A stretch of 6,770 nt of DNA from JAABYT01 sp964194585 (GTDB taxonomy: Bacteria; Pseudomonadota; Gammaproteobacteria; HK1), in NCBI GenBank assembly GCA_964194585.1, contig CAXMNG010000027.1:1-6770 (forward strand), in the 5' to 3' direction. Made by a program: the position numbers and the translations under genes. Below are positions 1-5,361 of this stretch, in pieces. The notes beneath the pieces are model-generated. The model was not told the origin of the DNA and did no database searches. It was given only the letters and a program-made list of their open reading frames with translations. The first letter of the stretch is position 1. Every line of letters starts with the position of its first letter.

Positions 1-1352
1 TACTTACCGATACAGAAGCGCGAGAAAATCTCCCCGAGGATATCGTCGCTGGTCACCGCACCGGTGATTTCACCGAGGGCCTGCTGGGCTTGTCGAAGCT
101 CTTCCGCCGCCAGCTCGCCGGCTCGCTGGGTGCGCAGCACCGCGTGGGCGGCCTCGACGGCTGTCTGCGTGCGCTCCAGGGCATCCAGGTGCCTGCGCCG
201 CGCCATGAAGGCGCCTTCCGCCTCACCGAGCTCGTAGCCTACGCATTCCTTGAGGCAGGACTCCAGTGCCTCGATACCGGCGCCGGTGGTGGCCGACAAG
301 CGCACATGCACCTCTTCGTCTGTGCGTACGAGACCGGGATCGGTGCCGCTGAGATCGATTTTATTATTGACCACGATGCGCGAAACGCCGGCGGGTGTGC
401 GTGCCAGAATTTCCCTGTCCGCATCAGCCACCCCGGCGCGATCGTCGATTACCAGCACCAGAGCGTCGGCGCTCTCGATGGCGTCCCAGGCACGTTCCAC
501 GCCGCGCTCCTCGACGACGTCGCCGGGTGCCCTGATCCCCGCCGTGTCGATCACGTGAAGCGGCAGGCCGTCGAGCTGGATGTGCTCGCGGATGATATCC
601 CGGGTGGTTCCTGGAATATCGGTGACGATGGCAGAGTCGCGGCCGGCGAGCAGGTTCATGAGACTGGATTTGCCCACGTTGGGCTGGCCCGCGAGCACCA
701 CGCGCACGCCCTCCTTCAATAACACGCCGCGACCGGCGCTGGCGCGAATTTCCGCCAGCTGGCTGCGCAGTGAATTCAGGCGTTGCTCGAGCTGCGGATC
801 GGAAAGGAAATCGACCTCTTCCTCCGGAAAATCGATGCAGGCTTCAATAAGGGCGCGCACTTCGGTCAAGGCCGCGGTGAGCGCTTGGACCCGCTGGGAA
901 AAGGCACCGTCCAGGGAGCGCATGGCGGAACGCGCTGCTGCCCGCGAGCCGCTGTCGATGAGATCGGCCACCGCTTCCGCCTGGGATAAATCCATGCGGC
1001 CGTTGAGAAAGGCACGCTCGGAGAATTCCCCCGGCCGGGCGGGGCGGGCGCCGCGCGCCAGGGTCGCGGCCAGCAGCATGTCCATGACCACCGGGCCGCC
1101 GTGGCCCTGGAGCTCCAATACGTCCTCACCCGTAAAAGAAGCGGGCGCCGGAAAATACAAAGCCACGCCCCGGTCGATGACGCTATCGGCGTCGTCACGG
1201 AAAGCACAGTAGTGGGCCGACCGGGGAGATGGCAGGCGGCCGATGAGCGCCTCGGCGATGGCCGCCGTTGCGGGGCCGGATACACGCACGATGCCGATGC
1301 CGCCACGTCCGGGGGGGGTGGAGACCGCGGCAATCGTGTCCGTGCTGTGCAT
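1..1352 (-). CDS. mnmE: tRNA-modification GTPase MnmE (TrmE), missing only the last base of the stop codon
   Basis: MnmE works with MnmG to install the (carboxymethyl)aminomethyl group at C5 of the wobble uridine U34 in certain tRNAs, using a folate-derived one-carbon unit and GTP hydrolysis in the cytoplasm. The 450 codons read without interruption from the ATG at 1352; the known E. coli protein has 454 residues. The N-terminal folate-binding part begins MHSTDTIAAVSTPPGRGG. The G domain, inserted in a helical domain, shows P-loop GQPNVGKS (222-229), GTTRD (248-252), DTAG (269-272) and NKID (330-333). Glu281 aligns with the catalytic glutamate of the family (inference). The C-terminus is the diagnostic FCIGK with its cysteine. 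The last codon ends at base 3 and bases 2-1 give TA of the stop. A GAGG ribosome binding site lies 5-6 nt before the ATG. The gene follows yidC by 26 nt and is probably cotranscribed with it. No oddity beyond an eight-base C run near the start (1311-1318), which does not break the frame. Confidence 0.97.
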   Translation of the reverse strand, partial: MHSTDTIAAVSTPPGRGGIGIVRVSGPATAAIAEALIGRLPSPRSAHYCAFRDDADSVIDRGVALYFPAPASFTGEDVLELQGHGGPVVMDMLLAATLARGARPARPGEFSERAFLNGRMDLSQAEAVADLIDSGSRAAARSAMRSLDGAFSQRVQALTAALTEVRALIEACIDFPEEEVDFLSDPQLEQRLNSLRSQLAEIRASAGRGVLLKEGVRVVLAGQPNVGKSSLMNLLAGRDSAIVTDIPGTTRDIIREHIQLDGLPLHVIDTAGIRAPGDVVEERGVERAWDAIESADALVLVIDDRAGVADADREILARTPAGVSRIVVNNKIDLSGTDPGLVRTDEEVHVRLSATTGAGIEALESCLKECVGYELGEAEGAFMARRRHLDALERTQTAVEAAHAVLRTQRAGELAAEELRQAQQALGEITGAVTSDDILGEIFSRFCIGK

Positions 1353-1378
1353 GGAAGCCTCGGCGGCCTGCCGGGGGA

Positions 1379-3055
1379 CTAGGTAGTGCCGACGATTTTC
1401 CTGGTGATTACCCATTGCTGGGCAATGGACAGGAGGTTGTTGACGAACCAGTAGAGCACCAGTCCGGCGGGGAAAAACAGGAACAAGAAGGTGAACACGA
1501 AGGGCAGGGCCATCATGATGCGCGCCTGCATGGGATCCGGCGGAGCCGGATTGAGCCTCTGCTGGGCCAGCATGGTAATACCCATCAACACCGGCAGAAC
1601 GAAAAAGGGATCGTGGACGCTGAGATCATGGATCCACAGGGTGAAAGGTGCCTGGCGCAGCGCGACACTCTCCAGCAGTACCCAGTAGAGCGAGATGAAC
1701 ACGGGTATCTGCACCAGGATCGGCAAACAGCCGCCGAGCGGATTGATTTTCTCTTTCTTGTACAGCTCCATCATCGCCTGATTGAGCTTCGCCTTGTCGC
1801 CGGAGAAGCGATCCCGCAGGTCCATGACCCGCGGCTGGAGCTTGCGCATGCGCGCCATGGACTTGTAGCTGGTGGCAGAAAGGTGGAAGAAAACCAGCTT
1901 GATGAGCATCGTCAAGACAATGATGGAGAAACCCCAGTTGCCTATGCGACCGTGGATCCACTCGAGTAGCCAGAACAGGGGCTCGGCGATGAGCCACAAC
2001 CAGCCGTAGTCGACGGTACGTTCCAGATTCGGTGCAACCGCCTTCAAGCGCTCCTGAACTTTGGGCCCGGCGTAAAGCGTGAGTTTCACGCTGCCTGTTC
2101 CCTGGGGCGCCACGCTCAGGGCAGGTGTCATGACGCCGAGCACGTAGCGGTTGTTGGCGACGGCCTTCGAATAGTAGTAATTGCGCCCCTCGGGGGACGG
2201 AACCCAGGCGCCGGTGAAGTAATGCTGGATCATGGCGATCCAGCCGCCGGTCTCGCTACGCTTCAAATCTGCGTCGCGCATATCCGAGAAGTCGATCTTG
2301 TCGTAGGGCTTATCCGGGCCGGAGATAACGCCGCCGGTGTACGTGTAGGTGCGGAAAAGCCCCCCTTCTGCCTCCACCTCCGAGCGCTGAAACTGGCCGT
2401 ACATGCGTGCGTTCCAGGGCTCACTGGAACCGTTATGCACCTCGTAGCGGACTTCGATGGTGTAACTGTCACGATGGAAGGTGTAAATCTTCGCGACCCG
2501 CACGCCGTCGTCGCTGCTCCAGTGGAGCTTCACTTTCAGGGTGTCACTACCATCAGCTAGTGTGTACTCACTCTCGGCGGCAGTGAACTCGGCATGATGA
2601 TCCGGGACATTGCTGTCGACGGTGGTGGATTTACCGCGCAGACCCGTCTGGGCGATGAATATGTTCGGCGGTTGGAACTCCATGAGTGGGAAGGCCGTGT
2701 CCTTCTCAGCCAGGGACACGGGATGGTCGAGAAGGGCCAGGCGCCGAATGCCACCACCGCGTAGATTAATGTCCACATCGAGCACATCCGTGCGCACGCG
2801 GATCTTGTTGTAGGCCGGCGCCGCGGTGGCGGTGGGCATGTCCGGAGCCGACGCGAGTTCCTGATCGCCAACGGTGGGCAGCGCCGGCACGTCCTCCTCG
2901 ACCACCGGGACGGGCTGTCCGCCTTCGGTGATCGCCACCGATGGCGTTGGAGGCAGGGGCTTCGGACCATAGTCCTTCTGCCAGGCTTGCCACAGGAGAA
3001 AGCCCACCACGCAAAGCGCGATCAGCAACAGATTTCTCAACTGTTCGATGGCCAC
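1379..3055 (-). CDS. yidC: Membrane protein insertase YidC (Oxa1 family)
   Basis: YidC inserts and folds inner-membrane proteins, alone or with SecYEG. The 558 residues (E. coli about 548) show the proteobacterial layout. An N-terminal membrane anchor lies at about residues 8-25. A linker rich in proline, glutamate and alanine follows (about 30-80). The large periplasmic P1 domain spans about 82-345, and the five-helix insertase core about 350-550. The core has the cytoplasmic C1 loop (ARMRKLQPRV, 401-410; NPLGGC, 438-443) and the signatures LRQAPFTLWIHDLS (466-479) and FFPAGLVLYW (527-536). Lys386 sits where E. coli has the groove arginine Arg366, keeping the positive charge. The C-tail ends soon after the last helix (RKIVGTT) and lacks the longer basic tail of E. 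coli. The start is GTG, chosen because the next residues match the family N-terminus; GGAG at 3067-3070 lies 11 nt upstream, a rather long spacing. It follows rnpA by 19 nt and precedes mnmE by 26 nt. Confidence 0.97.
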   Translation of the reverse strand: MAIEQLRNLLLIALCVVGFLLWQAWQKDYGPKPLPPTPSVAITEGGQPVPVVEEDVPALPTVGDQELASAPDMPTATAAPAYNKIRVRTDVLDVDINLRGGGIRRLALLDHPVSLAEKDTAFPLMEFQPPNIFIAQTGLRGKSTTVDSNVPDHHAEFTAAESEYTLADGSDTLKVKLHWSSDDGVRVAKIYTFHRDSYTIEVRYEVHNGSSEPWNARMYGQFQRSEVEAEGGLFRTYTYTGGVISGPDKPYDKIDFSDMRDADLKRSETGGWIAMIQHYFTGAWVPSPEGRNYYYSKAVANNRYVLGVMTPALSVAPQGTGSVKLTLYAGPKVQERLKAVAPNLERTVDYGWLWLIAEPLFWLLEWIHGRIGNWGFSIIVLTMLIKLVFFHLSATSYKSMARMRKLQPRVMDLRDRFSGDKAKLNQAMMELYKKEKINPLGGCLPILVQIPVFISLYWVLLESVALRQAPFTLWIHDLSVHDPFFVLPVLMGITMLAQQRLNPAPPDPMQARIMMALPFVFTFLFLFFPAGLVLYWFVNNLLSIAQQWVITRKIVGTT

Positions 3056-3074
3056 GTCGTCTTTATCTCCGGCC

Positions 3075-3455
3075 TCAGCAGCTGCCTCTATTCCGGCAAC
3101 GCTCGCTTACCTGTCGCCAGTGGTTTTCCAGGCACTCGAAGACCCTTTGGGTGTTTTTCCTGGCCAAATCGCTTCTACCAATTACCACCACGTCCAGGCC
3201 ACGCAACAAGTCCTGGTGCCGGCGAAAGCTCTCACGAATGAGGCGTTTGACGCGATTGCGGTCCACCGCTCTGCGGATCTGCTTACGCGGGATCGCCAAA
3301 CCAAGGCGCGCCGACTCGCACCCACTCGGACGAGCCAACACGGTGAGCGCTTTGCCGCCGGATTTCTGCGGATGCTGGAATACGCGTTGGTAGTCGCTGG
3401 CAGTCAGCAGACGCTTGTGCCGCTGGAATCGCGAACGCGGCTGCGTGTCTGGCAA
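3075..3455 (-). CDS. rnpA: Ribonuclease P protein component
   Basis: RnpA is the basic protein subunit of RNase P. It binds the catalytic RNA and helps recognise the 5' leader of precursor tRNAs. The 126 residues (E. coli 119) contain the family signature RNRVKRLIRESFR (66-78) in the conserved helix, with the preceding RLGLAIPRK strand (50-58) and the following LDVVVIGR strand (87-94). The start is a TTG at 3455. There is no in-frame ATG or GTG upstream before a stop, and the next residues (SRFQRHKRLL) match the usual N-terminal basic segment. No good Shine-Dalgarno sequence precedes it, so translation may depend on coupling to rpmH, which ends 18 nt upstream (inference). The gene ends TGA at 3075, only 19 nt before yidC, with no room for yidD. 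A CTG nine bases further upstream (3464) is a less likely start. Confidence 0.95.
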   Translation of the reverse strand: MPDTQPRSRFQRHKRLLTASDYQRVFQHPQKSGGKALTVLARPSGCESARLGLAIPRKQIRRAVDRNRVKRLIRESFRRHQDLLRGLDVVVIGRSDLARKNTQRVFECLENHWRQVSERCRNRGSC

Positions 3456-3473
3456 GTTGTTCAGAGCGGATCG

Positions 3474-3608
3474 TCAAGCGGAAAGGCTGGCTCGACCTTT
3501 GGCGCGCCGGGCGTTAATTATCTTGCGGCCCGCCTTCGTCGCCATGCGGGCGCGAAAGCCATGCCGCCGCTTACGCTTCAATCTACTCGGTTGAAATGGT
3601 CGTTTCAT
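3474..3608 (-). CDS. rpmH: 50S ribosomal protein bL34
   Basis: bL34 is a small, very basic protein of the large ribosomal subunit that binds 23S rRNA. The 44-residue product begins MKRPFQPSRLKRKRRHGFRA, continues with the family core RMATKAGRK (21-29) and ends NARRAKGRASLSA; the E. coli protein has 46 residues. Position 4 is proline where threonine is usual, and position 9 is arginine. The start ATG at 3608 has a GGGAG ribosome binding site (3616-3620) seven bases upstream. It is the first gene of the leftward cluster, ends 18 nt before the rnpA start, and has a clear promoter upstream. Its codons include AGA and ATA, rare in the neighbouring genes, but the gene is too short to infer transfer. 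Confidence 0.97.
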   Translation of the reverse strand: MKRPFQPSRLKRKRRHGFRARMATKAGRKIINARRAKGRASLSA

Positions 3609-3610
3609 TG

Positions 3611-3628
3611 CGCGGCTCCCGTAGCGCG
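3611..3628 (-). promoter_or_regulatory. Possible leader hairpin enclosing the rpmH ribosome binding site
   Basis: In the rpmH transcript, CGCGCU can pair with AGC-C-GCG (six base pairs with one bulged C), leaving the loop ACGGG. The Shine-Dalgarno GGGAG is partly in the loop and partly in the stem. It could lower or regulate rpmH initiation, but the stem is short and the function is a guess. Confidence 0.25.
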
Positions 3629-3672
3629 TACCTGCAAGCGGTTTTCAATCCACGACTTGCAAAAGGGGGTGA

Positions 3673-3702
3673 ATGCTACCGTCACGTTTCGCTGCCTGTC
3701 AA
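3673..3702 (-). promoter_or_regulatory. Putative sigma-70 promoter of rpmH-rnpA-yidC-mnmE
   Basis: On the minus strand a perfect -35 hexamer TTGACA (3697-3702) is followed after 18 nt by TAGCAT (3673-3678), which matches the -10 consensus at the four most important positions (T1, A2, A5, T6). Transcription would start near 3665 and give a leader of about 57 nt before rpmH. This is the only good promoter I find in the rpmH-dnaA gap. The role is inferred from consensus match and position. Confidence 0.65.
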
Positions 3703-3747
3703 TCGTGTACGGAAGCTTTCGCTGTTATGGATTAGACCAAGCAACCG

Positions 3748-3756
3748 TTATACACT
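3748..3756 (+). promoter_or_regulatory. DnaA-box-like site upstream of dnaA (TTATACACT)
   Basis: The site matches TTATNCACA at eight of nine positions and lies 49 nt before the dnaA start. DnaA boxes in this position commonly serve autoregulation of dnaA; here that is an inference from a single site. Confidence 0.4.
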
Positions 3757-3790
3757 TCCAGCCTCTCTTGTTCTCTCCAACATTGCCTTC

Positions 3791-3796
3791 AGGAGG
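3791..3796 (+). promoter_or_regulatory. Ribosome binding site that fixes the dnaA start
   Basis: A full AGGAGG Shine-Dalgarno sequence ends nine bases before the GTG at 3806. It supports that GTG over the upstream in-frame ATG at 3596, which has no family similarity behind it. Confidence 0.85.
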
Positions 3797-3805
3797 ACCG
3801 CGGGG

Positions 3806-5158
3806 GTGGGACCGACGCTGTGGAAAAGGTGTCTCGATCACCTCGAAGGAGAGTTCTCGCCACAGCAGTTCAACACCTGGATTCGACCGCTGCACGCCAT
3901 CGAGGATGGCGACTCCCTGCGCCTGCTTGCCCCCAATCACTTTGTGCGCGATTGGGTCAATGAGCATCTTATCAACCGCCTGACCGAAGTATTGGCGCGC
4001 CTGCAGAACGGCCGTGCTGCAAGCATCGTCGTGCAGATCGGCAGCAAAGAGTTCGCCGGTGACCCGGAACCGACGACGGCGGCGGTCGCGGCGCCCGCGG
4101 AGACAGCGGTTCGCAGTGCTCCCAGAGGAAAGCGCCAGGGTACCGGATTACGCCCGGATTTCACCTTTGAGAATTTCGTCGAAGGCAAATCCAATCAGCT
4201 TGCACGGGCAGCGTCCATGCAGGTGGCGGAAAATCCCGGCGGCGCCTACAACCCGCTGTTCATCTACGGCGGCGTCGGGCTCGGCAAGACCCATCTGGTG
4301 CACGCCATCGGCAACGCCATGGCTCGCAGCACGCCGTCAGCCAAGGTTGTTTACCTGCATTCGGAACGCTTCGTTGCCGACATGGTGAACGCCCTGCAGC
4401 ACAACGCCATTAACGATTTCAAGCGCCACTACCGATCCGCCGATGCGCTGCTAATCGATGACATTCAGTTCTTTGCACGCAAGGAACGTTCCCAGGAGGA
4501 GTTCTTTCACACCTTCAACGCGCTGCTCGAGGGACAGCAGCAGGTGGTGCTCACTTGCGACCGCTACCCCAAGGAAGTGGAAGGTCTGGAAGAACGGCTC
4601 AAGTCGCGTTTCGGCTGGGGGCTGCCGGTGGCCATCGAACCCCCGGAGCTGGAAACCCGCGCCGCCATTCTGATGCGCAAAGCGGCTCTCGCCGACGTGG
4701 AGATCGAGTACGACGTGGCCCTGTTCATCGCCCAGCGAATCCGCTCCAACGTGCGTGAACTGGAAGGGGCGCTGCGCCGGGTGATCGCTACCTCTCAGTT
4801 CATGGGCCAGGCCATCGATCTGGATCTCGCCAAGGAAGCTCTGCGTGATCTGCTGGCTCTGCACGCCCGCATGGTCACCATCGAGAATATTCAAAAGACA
4901 GTCGCTGAGTACTACAAACTGCGGGTTGCCGACATGGTGTCGAAGCGCAGAACCCGCTCCATCGCGCGGCCGCGGCAGATTTCCATGGCCCTCGCCAAGG
5001 AACTCACCAATCACAGTCTGCCTGAAATCGGTGACGCTTTCGGTGGCCGCGATCACACGACGGTTTTGCACGCCTGTCGCAAAGTAGCGGAGCTCAGGGA
5101 GAACAACGCCACCATCAACGAAGAGTACACGGTACTGCTCAGGAGTCTCAGTAGTTGA
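3806..5158 (+). CDS. dnaA: Chromosomal replication initiator protein DnaA
   Basis: DnaA binds 9-mer boxes at oriC as an ATP-dependent oligomer, unwinds the origin and helps load DnaB. From the GTG at 3806 the protein has 450 residues (E. coli 467). Domain I (about 1-80) keeps the tryptophans at 6 and 25 (TLWKRCL, NTWIRPL). Domain II is a short alanine- and proline-rich linker (about 82-117), which explains most of the missing length. Domain III, the AAA+ module, has the DFTFENFVEGKSNQLA entry, Walker A GGVGLGKT (155-162), Walker B LLIDD (215-219), sensor I segment LTCDRYP (249-255, Cys251 where E. coli has Ser), the arginine-finger segment RLKSRFGWG (264-272, Arg268) and sensor II Arg317. Domain IV ends with the DNA-binding signature GGRDHTTVLHACRK (413-426). 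The start is set by AGGAGG at 3791 and by alignment to the usual N-terminus. The gene heads the rightward dnaA-dnaN-recF series, with the putative oriC directly behind it. Confidence 0.98.
   Translation: MGPTLWKRCLDHLEGEFSPQQFNTWIRPLHAIEDGDSLRLLAPNHFVRDWVNEHLINRLTEVLARLQNGRAASIVVQIGSKEFAGDPEPTTAAVAAPAETAVRSAPRGKRQGTGLRPDFTFENFVEGKSNQLARAASMQVAENPGGAYNPLFIYGGVGLGKTHLVHAIGNAMARSTPSAKVVYLHSERFVADMVNALQHNAINDFKRHYRSADALLIDDIQFFARKERSQEEFFHTFNALLEGQQQVVLTCDRYPKEVEGLEERLKSRFGWGLPVAIEPPELETRAAILMRKAALADVEIEYDVALFIAQRIRSNVRELEGALRRVIATSQFMGQAIDLDLAKEALRDLLALHARMVTIENIQKTVAEYYKLRVADMVSKRRTRSIARPRQISMALAKELTNHSLPEIGDAFGGRDHTTVLHACRKVAELRENNATINEEYTVLLRSLSS
3819..3827 (-). promoter_or_regulatory. DnaA-box-like site inside the dnaA start region (TTTTCCACA)
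   Basis: The minus strand reads TTTTCCACA, eight of nine to TTATCCACA, over codons 5-8 of dnaA. It lies 62 nt after the upstream box at 3748. It encodes conserved Leu-Trp-Lys residues, so the match may be coincidental. Confidence 0.25.
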
Positions 5159-5169
5159 TGTCGACAGGT

Positions 5170-5178
5170 TGTGGATAA
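5170..5178 (-). promoter_or_regulatory. DnaA box, perfect consensus (TTATCCACA)
   Basis: The plus strand reads TGTGGATAA, so the minus strand carries the exact high-affinity 9-mer, 11 nt after the dnaA stop codon. With the next box it forms an inverted pair. Confidence 0.85.
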
Positions 5179-5185
5179 GATGGGG

Positions 5186-5194
5186 TTATCCCCA
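5186..5194 (+). promoter_or_regulatory. DnaA box, 8/9 (TTATCCCCA)
   Basis: One mismatch (position 7) to TTATCCACA. It lies seven bases from the first box in the opposite orientation and overlaps a small hairpin, TGGGG-TTAT-CCCCA (5181-5194). Confidence 0.6.
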
Positions 5195-5204
5195 GCGACA
5201 GATG

Positions 5205-5213
5205 TTGTGCACA
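5205..5213 (+). promoter_or_regulatory. DnaA box, 8/9 (TTGTGCACA)
   Basis: One mismatch (position 3) to TTATNCACA. Its last eight bases form the palindrome TGTGCACA, so a weaker 7/9 site can also be read on the other strand. Confidence 0.6.
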
Positions 5214-5215
5214 TT

Positions 5216-5224
5216 TCGTCCACA
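5216..5224 (+). promoter_or_regulatory. Weak DnaA box, 7/9 (TCGTCCACA)
   Basis: It keeps the TCCACA half of the consensus with mismatches at positions 2 and 3. It is in the same orientation as, and two bases after, the preceding box, which favours cooperative filling if it is used. Confidence 0.35.
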
Positions 5225-5261
5225 GGCGGCACCGGTGCTTCGAGGGTCGAAGTATCGGTCC

Positions 5262-5270
5262 TTATGCATT
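5262..5270 (+). promoter_or_regulatory. Weak DnaA box, 7/9 (TTATGCATT)
   Basis: It matches the first seven positions of TTATNCACA and fails at the last two. Isolated between the left cluster and the right-hand perfect box, it is a doubtful site. Confidence 0.25.
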
Positions 5271-5304
5271 CCAGAACGTACTGATTACTATACCTTTTAT
5301 TCGG

Positions 5305-5313
5305 TTATCCACA
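5305..5313 (+). promoter_or_regulatory. DnaA box, perfect consensus (TTATCCACA)
   Basis: Exact 9-mer on the plus strand, followed by a GC-rich block (CGGCCGGG, 5318-5325) and then an AT-rich tract. Its orientation and position suit loading of DnaA towards the unwinding region. Confidence 0.85.
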
Positions 5314-5325
5314 GATTCGGCCGGG

Positions 5326-5361
5326 TCTAATAATTACAGTAATAGATTAGGATCTTTAAAT
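5326..5361. other. AT-rich tract, candidate DNA unwinding element
   Basis: About 36 bases made almost wholly of A and T, directly after the right-hand perfect box and its GC-rich block. It contains a triplet-periodic run (CTA ATA ATT ACA GTA ATA, 5327-5344) and an imperfect inverted repeat (5327-5350). Its last part also carries the AGGA ribosome binding site of dnaN (5349-5352). The unwinding role is inferred from composition and position. Confidence 0.55.

Larger units (their letters stand above)
3609..3805. other. Divergent rpmH-dnaA intergenic region
   Basis: This 197-nt gap separates the leftward rpmH cluster from rightward dnaA. It holds the rpmH promoter and leader, one DnaA-box-like site (3748-3756) and the dnaA ribosome binding site. 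I find no convincing -35/-10 pair for dnaA; TATACA at 3749-3754 is a possible -10 that overlaps the box but lacks a good -35. The reading frame of dnaA stays open back to an ATG at 3596, but those 70 codons encode nothing DnaA-like and overlap the start of rpmH on the other strand, so I treat them as non-coding. Confidence 0.8.
5159..5361. other. oriC: Putative origin of replication oriC between dnaA and dnaN
   Basis: This 203-nt gene-free stretch lies between dnaA and dnaN, where many bacteria outside the Enterobacterales have their origin. It holds two perfect DnaA boxes near opposite ends (5170-5178 minus, 5305-5313 plus), two 8/9 boxes (5186-5194, 5205-5213), two 7/9 boxes (5216-5224, 5262-5270) and AT-rich stretches at 5281-5301 and 5326-5361. 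The dense box cluster sits beside dnaA. The perfect plus-strand box sits next to a GC-rich block and then the AT-rich tract, as expected for an unwinding site. Only one GATC (5351-5354) is present, unlike the Dam-rich E. coli origin. I see no convincing dnaN promoter or dnaA terminator. Origin function is inferred from these features. Confidence 0.85.

Noticed and set aside
90..1212. Plus-strand frames of about 210 codons opposite mnmE
   Set aside because: The minus strand encodes an uninterrupted MnmE with all G motifs; these are antisense shadows.
1311..1318. Run of eight C on the coding strand near the mnmE start as a possible phase-variation tract or frameshift
   Set aside because: It encodes the conserved Thr-Pro-Pro-Gly of MnmE, and the frame is intact on both sides; eight bases is short for slippage control.
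866..1333. 155-codon minus-strand frame rich in Arg, Pro and Ser
   Set aside because: It is the shifted frame of the N-terminal part of mnmE.
3596..3805. N-terminal extension of DnaA by 70 residues from ATG 3596
   Set aside because: The extension has no DnaA similarity, overlaps the rpmH start on the other strand, and the GTG at 3806 has a full AGGAGG site and the expected N-terminus.
3048..3983. 311-codon plus-strand frame across rnpA, rpmH and the dnaA start
   Set aside because: It is antisense to two certain genes and overlaps dnaA out of frame; the translation is low-complexity and matches no family I recognise.
4451..5071. 206-codon minus-strand frame inside dnaA
   Set aside because: Shadow of the conserved DnaA AAA+ and DNA-binding domains, with no independent signal.
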